64,000 bases of DNA from Thermohalobaculum sp963721105 (GTDB lineage: Bacteria; Pseudomonadota; Alphaproteobacteria; Rhodobacterales; Rhodobacteraceae): NCBI GenBank assembly GCA_963721105.1, contig CAVRHY010000011.1:868001-932000 (forward strand). Reading direction: 5' to 3'. The position numbers were made by a program, and so were the translations under genes. The notes beneath the pieces were generated by a model that saw only the letters and a list, made by a program, of their open reading frames with translations, was not told the origin of the DNA and searched no databases. Shown one piece after another: positions 17,418-27,085 of this stretch (position 1 is its first letter; every line of letters begins with the position of its first letter).

Positions 17418-18725
17418 TCAGGCGGCCTTCTTCGCCTTGGAATGCGCCGCCTCGAGCGCCTGGTCGAGATCGGCCATCAGGTCGTCGGCGTCCTCGATGC
17501 CGATCGACAGCCGGACCACGTCGTTGCCGGCGCCGGAGGCCTCGCGCTGCTCGTCGCTCAACTGCCGGTGCGTCGTCGAGGCCGGGTGGATGACCAGCGA
17601 GCGCGTGTCGCCGAGGTTCGCGACATGGCTGAAGATGTTCAGGCTGTCGACGAAGCGGGTGCACGCGTCGTAGCCGCCCTTGAGCTGGATCGTGAACAGC
17701 GCGCCGGCGCCCTTCGGCATCAGCTTTTTCCCGCGCCGGTAGTAGGGCGAGGACTTCAGCCCGGCATAGGTCACGGCCTTGACGTGCTTGTGGTCCTCGA
17801 GCCAGCCGGCGATCTTCTCGGCATTGGCGACGTGACGCTCCATGCGCAGGCTCAGCGTCTCGACGCCCATCAGCGTGTAGTGCGCGGCCTGCGGGTTCAG
17901 TGTCATGCCGAGGTCACGCAAGCCCACCGCGATCCCGTGGAAGGTGAAGGCCATCGGCCCGAAGGTCTCGTGGAAGCGCAGGCCGTGATAGGCCGGCTCG
18001 GGCGCGCTGAGGCTGGGGAACCTGTCGCTGGCCGACCAGTCGAACTTGCCGGAATCGACGACCGCGCCGCCCGTCACCGTGCCGTTGCCGGTCAGGTACT
18101 TGGTCATCGAGTGCACGACCAGCGTCGCGCCGTGCTCGATCGGCCGGCACAGATACGGGGTGGCCGAGGTGTTGTCGACGATCAGCGGAATCCCGTTCTT
18201 CGCGGCGATCTCGCCCAGCTTCGGCAGGTCGGCGACGTGGCCGCCGGGGTTGGCGATCAATTCGCAGAAGATCGCCTTGGTGTCGCCGTCGATTGCCGAC
18301 TGGATGTCGCCCGCCTTGTCGATGTCGACGAACCTGGCCTGCCAGCCGAAGCGCTTGATGGTGTGGCTGAACTGGGTGATCGACCCGCCATAGAGCCGGT
18401 TCGAGACGACGACGTTGGCGCCCGGGGTCATCAGCGGGAACAGCGCCATGATCTGCGCCGCGTGACCGGAGGAGCAGCAGACGGCGCCCGCGCCGCCCTC
18501 CAGCGTCGCCACGCGCTCCTGCAGCACGGCGACGGTCGGGTTGGTCAGGCGCGAGTAGATGAATCCGACCTCCTGCAGGTTGAACAGCGCCGCCGCGTGG
18601 TCGGCGTCGCGGAAGCAGTAGGCGGTCGTCTGGTAGATCGGCGTCTGGCGGGCGCCCGTGGCCGGGTCCGGCCGCGCACCGGCATGCAGTTGCAGCGTGT
18701 CGAAGCCGTATGTCGTCCGGGTCAT
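17418..18725 (-). CDS. metY: O-acetylhomoserine aminocarboxypropyltransferase (sulfhydrylase)
   Basis: 435 residues, a Cys/Met-metabolism PLP enzyme. It makes homocysteine from O-acetylhomoserine and sulfide. The PLP lysine sits in VVHSMTKYLTGNG; YSRLTNPTVAVLQERVA is the family N-terminal signature, and the length with the insertion near residue 230 fits MetY rather than MetB/MetC. The ribosome site GAGGAGGAG is strong. No SAM riboswitch was recognised upstream. Confidence 0.95.
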   Translation of the reverse strand: MTRTTYGFDTLQLHAGARPDPATGARQTPIYQTTAYCFRDADHAAALFNLQEVGFIYSRLTNPTVAVLQERVATLEGGAGAVCCSSGHAAQIMALFPLMTPGANVVVSNRLYGGSITQFSHTIKRFGWQARFVDIDKAGDIQSAIDGDTKAIFCELIANPGGHVADLPKLGEIAAKNGIPLIVDNTSATPYLCRPIEHGATLVVHSMTKYLTGNGTVTGGAVVDSGKFDWSASDRFPSLSAPEPAYHGLRFHETFGPMAFTFHGIAVGLRDLGMTLNPQAAHYTLMGVETLSLRMERHVANAEKIAGWLEDHKHVKAVTYAGLKSSPYYRRGKKLMPKGAGALFTIQLKGGYDACTRFVDSLNIFSHVANLGDTRSLVIHPASTTHRQLSDEQREASGAGNDVVRLSIGIEDADDLMADLDQALEAAHSKAKKAA

Positions 18726-18930
18726 GGTGTTCTCCTCCTCGGCCGGGCAGCGATGGAGCCCATGCATAGCGCAGCCGGCGCGCGAGTGAAGGAGGAATCG
18801 CGTGGCGTGCCTGCGGGCGGCTCGGGCTGCGGCCGGGCGATGCCTGCCGCGAGTGGCGAGGTTCGCGTGGTGCGCCGCCCGGCCGCGTGCTAGTCTTTTG
18901 CTGCAGGGGAGACCGCAATGCGCGCACGAC

Positions 18931-19398
18931 ATGCCCTTCCGGCCGGGAGGCCGGGCCGCCGCCGTGACCGGCGGAGCGGCCGAGGCCGGCGCCGAGACGG
19001 ACGCCTCTGACACGTGCATGGCCGAGGCCAGGGCAGAGGCCGCCTCCAGGCCTGCGCGCAGGCGCAGGCCGGTCCGGGCCTTGCGGCGGAGCACTGCGGC
19101 GGTGATCGGCGATTTCGACGCGGCGCTAACGGTGATGGGTCGGGTTGGCGCCGAGACGGGCGACCTGTGGAACAACCGCGCCACCGTCCGCTGCCTGGCA
19201 GGCGAGGGCGACGGCTCGGTCGTCGACCAGGCCCAGGCGTTCCATGCCCGGCGCGTCCAGTCCGGGGCGGCGCGGCGGGGCCTGGGCAGGACCGGTTGCG
19301 GTCCGGCAGACGGCATCCGGAGCCCGGCCTTGGAGGACGCGCCGCGCGCATGGACCTCCGCCGGCTGCCCCGACGCGCCGGTGACGCATTTTCTCTGA
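18931..19398 (+). pseudogene. Decayed paralogue of the adjacent TPR protein
   Basis: The frame lacks a convincing start and signal peptide, but its second half lines up with the next gene. WNNRATVRCLAGEGDGSVVD here corresponds to WSGRAEAECKTGAVTASVAD there, and both end in AWT.AGCP. The first half is arginine-rich and not TPR-like. I read it as a degenerated tandem duplicate; the start given is arbitrary. The rest of the 18726-19468 gap shows nothing else. Confidence 0.4.
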
Positions 19399-19468
19399 TC
19401 GGCGGGGACGACACCGGAAGGTCGGCGGCGCTGCGGCCCCGGCAGGCCGCGGCCGTATATGTCTCGTG

Positions 19469-20161
19469 ATGCGCCTGCCCGTCCTCGTCGCGGTCGTCCC
19501 GGTGCTGTTCGCCCTGGTGCCGGGCGCCGCGGCTGCCGACATGCTGTCGGACTGCACGCAGACCGACGACTGGTGGCTGCGCGTGCGCGCCTGCACCGCG
19601 GCGATCGATAGCGGCAGGTGGGAGGGCCGCGCCGCGTCCTGGGCGTGGTCGAACAGGGCCGTCGCCGAGGCGGCGCTCGGCAACTCGCTCGCCGCCTTCG
19701 ACGACCACGAGAAGGCGGTCGAGCTCGATCCCGAGAACGCCAGCGCCCACAACAACAAGGGCAACACCCATGCCGAGTTCCGCGAATATGACCGGGCGCT
19801 CGAGGAGTTCGACCGGGCGATCGCAATCGACCCCGGTTACACCAACGCCTACTACAACCGCGCCGGCGTGCGTCTGGCCGTCGGTCACTTTGCCGCCGCC
19901 GCCGCCGACTATGCGGCCGTGATCGCCGCTCAGCCGGATTTCGGCGAGGCCTGGTCCGGGCGGGCCGAGGCCGAGTGCAAGACGGGCGCGGTGACCGCAT
20001 CGGTCGCCGACCGGTTGTCGGCGATCCGGCTCGGCGCGCTCGCGCCGGACGAGGTCTCGGCCTATCTGCGCCAGACCGGATACCTGCACCTGGCCGATCC
20101 CGTGCCGCCCGACCGGCTGGAGGCGGCGCTGGCAGCGTGGACCGCAGCCGGGTGTCCATGA
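19469..20161 (+). CDS. Secreted TPR-repeat protein
   Basis: 230 residues. The signal peptide ends at about AAAADM, followed by two cysteines near the mature N-terminus (DCTQTDDWWLRVRACTAAID), likely disulfide-bonded. Three to four TPR units follow, the clearest being NASAHNNKGNTHAEFREYDR and YTNAYYNRAGVRLAVGHFAA. It is a periplasmic scaffold of unknown partner. The start could also be the GTG one codon earlier. Confidence 0.78.
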   Translation: MRLPVLVAVVPVLFALVPGAAAADMLSDCTQTDDWWLRVRACTAAIDSGRWEGRAASWAWSNRAVAEAALGNSLAAFDDHEKAVELDPENASAHNNKGNTHAEFREYDRALEEFDRAIAIDPGYTNAYYNRAGVRLAVGHFAAAAADYAAVIAAQPDFGEAWSGRAEAECKTGAVTASVADRLSAIRLGALAPDEVSAYLRQTGYLHLADPVPPDRLEAALAAWTAAGCP

Positions 20162-20201
20162 AGCCGGCGTAAGCTGCGCCAAAAAAGCGGTTATCTTCGG
20201 T

Positions 20202-20221
20202 CCAGTGCAGTGCAGCACTGG
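20202..20221. promoter_or_regulatory. Perfect dyad upstream of the TauE-type exporter
   Basis: CCAGTGC and GCACTGG flank a six-base centre. The dyad lies 40 bases after the TPR gene stop and 53 bases before the exporter start. It has no T run, so an operator is more likely than a terminator; this is a guess. Confidence 0.35.
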
Positions 20222-20273
20222 AACCGGCGCGACCCTTCCTGTAGACCTGTCGGTGGCCCGAGGGACGCGCCGA

Positions 20274-21191
20274 ATGCACATCTACCTGCCGATCGCCGAG
20301 GTCTCGGTCAACACGCTACTGTTGCTGGGAATCGGCGGCGGGATCGGCTTCCTGTCCGGCATCTTCGGCGTCGGTGGCGGCTTCCTGATGACGCCGCTGC
20401 TGATCCTTGTCGGCATCCCCCCGGGGGTCGCCGTGGCGACGGGCTCGAACCAGATCTGCGCCGCCTCGTTCTCGGGCGTGCTGGCGCATTGGCGGCGCAA
20501 GACGGTCGACATCAAGATGGGGCTCGTGCTGCTGGCCGGCGGCCTGGTCGGCTCGGCGTTCGGCGTCCAGATCTTCACGAAGCTGCGCGAGATCGGCCAG
20601 GTCGAGCTGGTCGTCGGCCTCTGCTACGTCGTGTTTCTCGGCGGCATCGGCATGCTGATGCTGATCGAGAGCCTCTCGTCGCTGCGCCGGGCGCGCCGCG
20701 GCGCGCGCCGGCCCGTGCGCCGGCGCCATCACTGGGTGCACGGGCTGCCATTCAAGATGCGCTTCCGCGCCTCGAACCTCTACATCAGCGCCATCCCGCC
20801 CTTCGCGGTCGGCCTGCTGGTCGGCGCGCTGGCCGCCATCATGGGCGTCGGCGGCGGCTTCATCATGGTGCCGGCGATGATCTACCTGCTGGGCATGTCG
20901 ACGACTGTCGTCGTCGGCACCTCGCTGTTCCAGATCATGTTCGTCACCGCCGCGACGACGCTGATGCATGCGATCGCCAACCACACGGTCGATGCGCTGC
21001 TGGCGGTGATCCTGCTGGTCGGCGGCGTCGTCGGCACGCAGATCGGCGTCCGTGTCGCCCCGCGGCTGCGTGCCGAGCAGCTGCGCGTCCTGCTCGCCCT
21101 GCTGGTCGTCGCCGTCTGCATCAAGCTCGGCTACGATCTGGTCGCCACGCCCGACGAGCTGTTCGTCCTGGTCACCGGGGAAGGGAAGTGA
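20274..21191 (+). CDS. TauE/SafE-family anion exporter
   Basis: 305 residues with about eight membrane helices. The duplicated family motif is visible twice: GGGIGFLSGIFGVGGGFLMT and GALAAIMGVGGGFIMVPA. An RR..RR..RRHHW cytoplasmic loop separates the halves. Members export sulfite, sulfoacetate or related anions. ATG at 20274 gives a start just before the first helix. The next gene starts inside its stop codon. Confidence 0.9.
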   Translation: MHIYLPIAEVSVNTLLLLGIGGGIGFLSGIFGVGGGFLMTPLLILVGIPPGVAVATGSNQICAASFSGVLAHWRRKTVDIKMGLVLLAGGLVGSAFGVQIFTKLREIGQVELVVGLCYVVFLGGIGMLMLIESLSSLRRARRGARRPVRRRHHWVHGLPFKMRFRASNLYISAIPPFAVGLLVGALAAIMGVGGGFIMVPAMIYLLGMSTTVVVGTSLFQIMFVTAATTLMHAIANHTVDALLAVILLVGGVVGTQIGVRVAPRLRAEQLRVLLALLVVAVCIKLGYDLVATPDELFVLVTGEGK

Positions 21192-21982
21192 CCCGGCGGG
21201 GCGCTGCCCTGGCCGTCGCGGCAATCGCTTCGGTCCTGGCGCTGGGGCTTGTCCTGCGGGCGGGGGCGGCCGAGCTGGTCGTCGCCGGGCTCAGCCAGCA
21301 CAACGTCTCGCTGACCACCGGGTTCTCGGGGTCCGAGCTTTTCGTCTACGGCGCGGTGCGCCGCACCGACGCGCGGCCCGAGCCGATCGAGCCGCTGAAC
21401 ATCGCCATCACCATCACCGGCCCCGCGACACCGGTCGAGGTGCGCCGGAAGGAACGGCACTTCGGCATCTGGACGAACGGGCCGGGCGTGATGATCGACG
21501 CGGCGCCCAGCTTCTACGTCGTCGCCTCCAGCGGCAACTTTCGCGACACGGTGACGTGGACGGACGATCTGCGCTATGGCATCGGCCTGGAATACGCGAT
21601 CAAGCTGATCGACGCGCCGGTCTGGGTAAAGGACCGCGAGGACTACCGGGTCGCCGTCGCCCGCGTGCGCGAGGCCGAGGGGCTGTACTCGATCCTGCCG
21701 AACTCGGTAAAGGTGATCGACAACACGCTTTTCGAGACGCGCATCGAGCTGCCGGCCAACCTGGTCGAGGGCGACTACCACGCGCGCGTCTTCCTGATCC
21801 GCGACAAGCGCGTGCTGGACGTCTACTCCGACACGATCGAGGTGCGCCGCGCGGCGCTCGGCCGCTTCGTCTACATGGCGGCGCAGGACCACGCGGCGCT
21901 TTACGGCACCGCCTCGCTGGCGCTGGCGCTGGCCGCCGGCTGGGCCGCCTCGGCCTTCTTCCGGGCGTTCTTCCCGACCTGA
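21188..21982 (+). CDS. TIGR02186-type membrane-anchored protein, TauE partner
   Basis: 264 residues. An N-terminal signal or anchor is followed by a beta-rich extracytoplasmic domain (ELVVAGLSQHNVSLTTGFSG, GSELFVYGAV) and one C-terminal helix (about residues 238-258). This family is regularly found directly downstream of TauE-like exporters in alphaproteobacteria; no function is established. It begins at a GTG overlapping the exporter stop by four bases, so translation is likely coupled. Confidence 0.82.
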   Translation: MTRRGAALAVAAIASVLALGLVLRAGAAELVVAGLSQHNVSLTTGFSGSELFVYGAVRRTDARPEPIEPLNIAITITGPATPVEVRRKERHFGIWTNGPGVMIDAAPSFYVVASSGNFRDTVTWTDDLRYGIGLEYAIKLIDAPVWVKDREDYRVAVARVREAEGLYSILPNSVKVIDNTLFETRIELPANLVEGDYHARVFLIRDKRVLDVYSDTIEVRRAALGRFVYMAAQDHAALYGTASLALALAAGWAASAFFRAFFPT

Positions 21983-22028
21983 TGGCGGCGCGCCGCCGGG
22001 ACGTCCGGCCGGGCGCCATATCGGATTA

Positions 22029-23192
22029 TACCAATCGGCGCTGAGGCTGACTCACGAAGGGGATTCCCTCGGGAGCCTGGTCGTGATTCATCATGGAGAA
22101 CAGAGGGGGTTCTCCATGGCGGCAGCGATCGGGCTCAGGTCTGACTACTCGGCGGATGCGTTGAGAGGGCTGGCGAAGGCCAGCCGGGATGCGAAGCAGA
22201 CCCGCCGGCTCCTGACGTTGGCCTCGATCTACGAGGGTGGGAGGCGGACGCAGGCGGCGCGGATCGGCGGTGTCGGGTTGCAGATCGTGCGGGACTGGGT
22301 GGTGCGGTTCAAAGCCGATGGGCCGGCCGGGCTTGTGGACCGCAAGGCGCCGGGCCAGGCGGCGCGGCTGACGGCGGAGCAGTTGGCGGCACTCGCGCAG
22401 GCAGTGGAAGACGGACCGAAGCCGTATCTGCACGGGGTGGTGCGCTGGCGGCTCGGGGACCTGGCGGCGTGGCTCCGTGAGGAGTTCGGGGTCTCGGTCA
22501 GCGAGACGACGGTGAGCCGGGCGCTGAAGCGGCTGGGCTTCCGGGTGCTGACGACGCGGCCGCAGGCGCACGGGCAGGATCCCGAGGCGGTGGGCGCCTT
22601 TAAAAAGCTTCCCGGCGGCCATCGCCGAGATCCGCGGCCGGCGCGCTCGCGTCCGACGCATCGAGGTCTGGTTCCAGGATGAAGCCCGCGTGGGGCAGAA
22701 GAACCTGATCACGCGCCGCTGGGCGCGCCGCGGCACGCGGCCCCGCGCCCCGCACGACCAGCGCACGAAATGGGCCTACATCTTCGGCGCCATCTGCCCG
22801 AAGCTCGGCAAGGGTGCGGCGCTGGTCATGCCCTTCGCCGACACCGAAGCGATGCAGGCGCATCTTGTCGAGATCAGCGCCGCGGTGGCGCCCGGCGCAC
22901 ACGCCGTGCTTATCCCGGACCAGGCGGGATGGCACGTCTCCGGCCGCCTCCTCATCCCGCAGAACATCACGCTCCTGCCGCTGCCGCCGCGCTCGCCCGA
23001 GCTGAACCCCGTCGAGAACGTCTCGCAGTTCATGCGCCAGAACTGGCTGCCGAACCGGGTCTTCGACTCCTACGACGACATTGTCGCCCACTGCTGCGAG
23101 GCGTGGAACAAGCTCGCCGACCAGCCGTGGCGCATCATGTCCCTCGGACTGCGGGACTGGGCGCATGAGTTTTGATCAGCGCGGGTTGGTAT
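22029..23192 (+). mobile_element. IS630-family element, copy A
   Basis: The 1,164-bp element is bounded by TA dinucleotides (22027-22028 and 23193-23194), the IS630 target duplication. The ends are imperfect inverted repeats: TACCAATCGGCGCTGA on the left against ATACCAACCCGCGCTGA read inward from the right. It carries one transposase gene in two frames. Its right TA is also the left TA of element C, so the two elements abut exactly. Confidence 0.85.
22116..23175 (+). pseudogene. IS630-family transposase, copy A (two frames)
   Basis: The first part (to about 22605) holds the helix-turn-helix domain (ASRDAKQTRRLLTLASIYEG). The second part (to 23175) holds the DDE core: WFQDEARVGQKN (first acid), HAVLIPDQAGWH (second) and PRSPELNPVENV (third). 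They meet at CTTTAAAAAGC (22598-22608), but joining them needs a +1 or -2 shift. Copy B, which shares this site, needs a -1 shift. Copy A has therefore probably lost one base and is inactive, or contains a base-calling error. Confidence 0.75.
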
Positions 23193-23211
23193 TAAAGCAT
23201 GTTCCGCTTTA

Positions 23212-24376
23212 TACCAGCTTGCGGTGATCATGACCCATGAGCCCAGTCGCGGAGGCCGATGGTCATGATCTTCCAAGGGCGGTCGATAAGCCGGTTCCAT
23301 GCCTCGCAGCTGAGCGCGACGATATCGTCGTAGCTGTCGAAGACCCGGTTCGAGAGCCAGTTGTCGCGGATGTACTGCCAGACGTTCTCGACCGGGTTCA
23401 GTTCGGGAGATCGCGGCGGCAACGGCATGAGGGTGATGTTGTCCGGGACGACGAGCGCCTTCGAGATATGCCAGCCGGCCCGGTCCAGGATGAGCACGGC
23501 GTGAGCGCCCGGCTCGACGGCGGCGCTGATCTCGGCGAGGTGGATGGTCATCGCCTGCGTGTCGCACCGGGGCATGACGAGGCCGGCGCCCTTGCCCTTC
23601 CTCGGGCAGATCGCCCCGAAGATGTAGGCGGATTGCGTGCGCTGGTCGTGCGGGGCGGAGGGGCGCGTGCCGCGCTTCGCCCATCGGCGGGTGATTTTGT
23701 TCTTCTGCCCCACCCGGGCTTCGTCGGCGAACCACAGTTCTATCCCGGTGCCGGGCGCGAGCGTGTCGCGGACCTCCGCCAGGCGGGCGGGAAAGTCTTT
23801 TTAAAAGCGGCGATCTGCTCCTCGTTCTGCGCATGATGGCGCGGCCGGGCCGACAGCTTCGAGTAGCCGAGCGCCGTGAGTTCCCGGCTGAGCGTCGCCT
23901 CGCTCACCGAGATGCCGAACTCGTCCCACACCCAGGCGGCGAGATCGATCAGCCGCCACCGCACCACGTTGTCCACCGCCGGGATCGGGCCGCGCTCGAC
24001 GATGCGCACGAGCTCGGCCCGCTGCGCAGCGCTGAGCTTCGAGGGATTGCCCGGCGGCTTGCGGCTCACGAGCCCGTCCGGCCCCTCGGCGTTGAAGCGG
24101 ACCACCCAGTCCCGGACGATCTGTCGGCCGACCCCGCCGGTCTCGGCCGCCTCGGCCCGGCTCCCTCCGTCATAAATGACGGCCAGCGCCAGAAGCCGAC
24201 GCGTCTGACCCGCGTCTCGGCTCGCCCGCGCCAGCCGCTTCAGATGCGCCGCACTGAAGTCTTCCCGAAGCGTCAGCGCCCGTCCCATGCCTGCCCCCTG
24301 CCGTTTTGGACAGTGAGTCAGAGATCTGCGGCCGTGGGAATCCCCTTCGCGAGTCGGCGCTACCGCAACCTGGTAT
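23212..24376 (-). mobile_element. IS630-family element, copy B, nested in copy C
   Basis: The 1,165-bp element has inverted ends TACCAGCTTGCGGT and TACCAGGTTGCGGT and a TA on each side (23210-23211, 24377-24378). It lies in the opposite orientation to A and C. It is related to copy A in length, end sequence and transposase, but is not a recent copy of it. Confidence 0.9.
23228..24288 (-). CDS. IS630-family transposase, copy B, by -1 frameshift
   Basis: The first frame (24288 down to about 23800) gives the helix-turn-helix domain (ASRDAGQTRRLLALAVIYDG and IVRDWVVRFNAEGPDG). The second (to 23228) gives the DDE domain with LWFADEARVGQKN, HAVLILDRAGWH and PRSPELNPVENVW. The switch occurs at GCTTTTAAAAAGAC (23795-23808 on the minus strand), where a -1 slip on the A run joins EQIAAFKK to DFPARLAEVR. 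Programmed or transcriptional slippage is plausible. The start follows GGGGGCAGGC. Confidence 0.8.
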
Positions 24377-24446
24377 TAGCTGATTCACGAAGGGATTCCC
24401 AAGGTTGCCCTGATCTGATTCCCTGTCGGAAAACGGGGGCAGAGGC

Positions 24447-25393
24447 ATGGGCAGGGCATATACCGCGGATCTCCGAGGGCGGGTGCTGGACGCGGTGGAG
24501 GCGGGCAGCTCGGCGCGATCGGCGGCGGCGCGGTTCGGTGTCGGTGTGGCGACGGCGATCCGGTGGGTGCGGCGGCACCGGGAGACGGGCGAGCGGACGG
24601 CGCGGCGGCAGGGCCCTCCGATCCGCTGGAAGCTCGATCCGCACGAGGTCTTTCTGCTGGGGCTGGTCGAGGAGACGGTCGACATCACGCTCGCCGAGAT
24701 GCAGGCGCGTCTTGCCGGCGAGCGCGGCGTCCAGGCCGGGATCGGCACGCTCTGGCGGTTCTTCGACCGCCGCGGCGTGACGGTGAAAAAAAGTCCGGGC
24801 ATGCGAGCGAGCAGGACCGTGCCGACGTCCGCGAGGCGCGCGAGGCCTGGTTCGAGGGCCAGCCGGAGCTCGATCCCGAACGGCTGATCTTCATCGACGA
24901 GACTGGGCTGAACACGAAGATGGCGCGGCTGCGCGGTCGCTGCCGCCGCGGCGACCGGCTCTTCGCCAGCATCCCCCACGGCCATTGGCGCACGACCACC
25001 TTCGTCGCCGGGCTCAGGCTCGGCGGCATGGACGCGCCGATGGTGCTCGATGGGGCAATGAACGGCGAGGCCTTCCTCGCCTATGTCCGCCGCGTGCTGG
25101 TGCCGGTTCTGCGGCCCGGCGATATCGTCGTCATGGACAATCTCGGCTGCCACAGGAGCGCCGCTGCCCGCGCGGCGATCGAAGCCGCCGGCGCCGAACT
25201 GCGCCTGCTGCCGCCTTGCAGCCCCGACTTCAACCCGATCGAGCAGGCGTTCTCCAAGCTCAAGGCGATCCTCCGCAAAATCGCTGCCCGAACACGCGAC
25301 ACGCTCTGGAACGCTGTCGCCATAGCCCTCGACGCGTTCTCGCCCGACGAGTGCGCCAACTACTTCACCGCCGCAGGCTACGAGCCAGAATAA
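24447..25393 (+). CDS. IS630-family transposase, copy C, by -1 slippage at A7
   Basis: The first frame carries the helix-turn-helix part (DLRGRVLDAVEAGSSARSAA) to the A7 run at 24786-24792. The -1 frame then continues KKSGHASEQDRADV and the DDE core: LIFIDETGLNTKMA, DIVVMDNLGCHR and CSPDFNPIEQAFSKLK. The seven-A run fits ribosomal or transcriptional slippage, as reported for several IS families. The gene itself looks intact, although B has severed the element's left end. Confidence 0.82.
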
Positions 25394-25408
25394 GTGGAAA
25401 ATGCTCTA

Positions 25409-25687
25409 GCGAGACGTTAGCAAAGGATCGTTGCCGAAGGGATTTCGGAACAGGTTTCCGAAAGGATTGCCTAACTGATTGCCGATCCCGGCGACACGGA
25501 AGGGCGGCCTCGTTCCGATGTCTGGCTTGGGCACATTCGCCCGCCGCATTGACGTGGCGCCCAAGATCAGGGCGCCCAGCATCAGGGCGCTCGGGACCGA
25601 GGTTCGAGAATGCGGCGGGGATGACCGGGCGGGGCAGGCGCCCTCCCCCGCGACGGGGGAAGGCGGGTGGCGGACGCCCCGGCGGCG
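25409..25687. other. Non-coding gap between IS nest and gdhA
   Basis: The stretch contains a small dyad (TTCGGAA and TTCCGAA around 25444-25462) and a 'cggggatgacc' repeat remnant near 25615. I see no gene. It lies downstream of gdhA, so the dyad may help end that transcript, though there is no T run. Confidence 0.4.
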
Positions 25688-27039
25688 TCAGACGACGCCG
25701 AAGGCCAGCATCGCGTCGGCGACCTTCTTGAAGCCGGCCAGGTTCGCGCCCTTGACGTAGTCGACATAGCCGCCCTCGCCCTCGCCGTAGCGCACGCAGG
25801 CGGTGTGGATGTCGTCCATGATCTTGCGCAGCGCGTTGCGCAGGTCTTCCTCCGAGCGGTGCAGCCGGGCCGAGTTCTGGCTCATCTCCAGCCCCGACAT
25901 CGCGACGCCGCCGGCATTCGACGCCTTGCCCGGCGCGTAGCAGATGCGCGCCTGCTGGAAGTGATGCACCGCTTCGGCCGTGCAGGGCATGTTGGCGCCC
26001 TCGCTGACAGCAATGCAGCCGTTGGCCAGCAGGTCCTTGGCCTCCTGCTCGTTCAGCTCGTTCTGCGTCGCGCAGGGCAGGGCGACGTCGCACTTGACGC
26101 CCCAGGGCCGCGCGTCGGCGTGGAAGGTCGACGCCGGGGAAGTGGTCGACATAAGCCGAGATGCGGTTGCCACGCTGCTTCTTGTGCTCCTTGACCCAGT
26201 TGATCTTTTCCTCGGTGATCCCGTCCGGGTCGTGGATGAATCCCTCCGAGTCGCTCAGCGTCACGACCTTGCCGCCGCGATGGCACGAGCTTCTCGGCGG
26301 CGTGCGTCGCGACGTTGCCCGAGCCGGAGACGACCGCGACCTTGCCCTCGATCGAGTCGCCCTTGTGATGCAGCATGTCCTCGAGGAAGTAGACCGCGCC
26401 ATAGCCGGTCGCCTCGGGGCGCATCAGGCTGCCGCCATACTCCATGCCCTTGCCGGTCAGCACGCCCTCGAAACTGTTCGTGAAGCGCTTGTAGGCGCCG
26501 AACATGTAGCCGATTTCCTTGGAGCCGACGCCGATATCGCCGGCCGGCACGTCGATGTTCGGGCCGATATGCCGGTAGAGCTCGGTCATGAACGACTGGC
26601 AGAAGTTCATGATCTCGTGCTGGCTGCGGCCCTTGGGGTTGAAGTCCGCCCCGCCCTTCCCGCCACCCATCGGCAGCCCGGTCAGCGAGTTCTTGAAGGT
26701 CTGCTCGAAGCCCAGGAACTTGAGCACGCCCTGGTTGACCGAGGGGTGAAAGCGGATGCCGCCCTTGTACGGGCCGATCGAGTTGTTGAACTGCACCCGG
26801 TAGCCGCGGTTGACCTGAACCTCGTGGTTGTCGTCGGCCCAGGTTACGCGAAAGCTGATGATCCGGTCGGGCTCGGCCATCCGGTGCAGCACCTTGATCT
26901 TTGCGTAAACCGGGTTGGCATTGATGAAGGGAATGACCGCCTCGGCGACCTCGTGCACCGCCTGGTGAAAGACCTCTTCACCCGGGTTCCGCTCGACCAC
27001 CCAGTTCATGAAGTCGTTGAAATCGACCTGATCGACCAT
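25688..27039 (-). pseudogene. gdhA: NADP-type glutamate dehydrogenase with two frameshifts
   Basis: All parts of a roughly 450-residue GdhA are present. They include QVNRGYRVQFNNSIGPYKGG, the catalytic-lysine loop LPMGGGKGGADFNPKG, the Rossmann loop VSGSGNVATHAAEKL, and the C-terminal CATQNELNEQEAKDLLANG to ADAMLAFGVV. The frame changes near 26280 (after AAEKLV) and near 26130 (between DHFPGVD and FHADARPWG). It would make glutamate from 2-oxoglutarate and ammonia. The conservation around both breaks suggests single-base sequence errors rather than old decay. ATG at 27039 follows GAAGGACGCGG. Confidence 0.85.
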
Positions 27040-27085
27040 TCCGCGTCCTTCGTCCAACATGATATTCGTGCCTTCCGGCAAAGGG

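Larger units (their letters stand above)
23195..25406 (+). mobile_element. IS630-family element, copy C, split by copy B
   Basis: The element is flanked by TA at 23193-23194 and 25407-25408. Its first 15 bases plus TA (23195-23211) are separated from the rest (24377-25406) by copy B. Removing B and one TA restores a 1,045-bp element almost identical to copy D at 48262. The ends pair imperfectly: AAGCATGTTCCGCTT on the left against GAGCATTTTCCACTT read inward from the right. Confidence 0.88.

Noticed and set aside
18726..18900. SAM-II or SAM-sensing riboswitch before metY
   Set aside because: The expected pseudoknot core sequences are not present; only a strong ribosome site is seen.
24300..24378. 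Separate left end of copy C just after copy B
   Set aside because: Sequence before 24377 belongs to copy B (inverted ends match); the missing left end of copy C is at 23195-23211.
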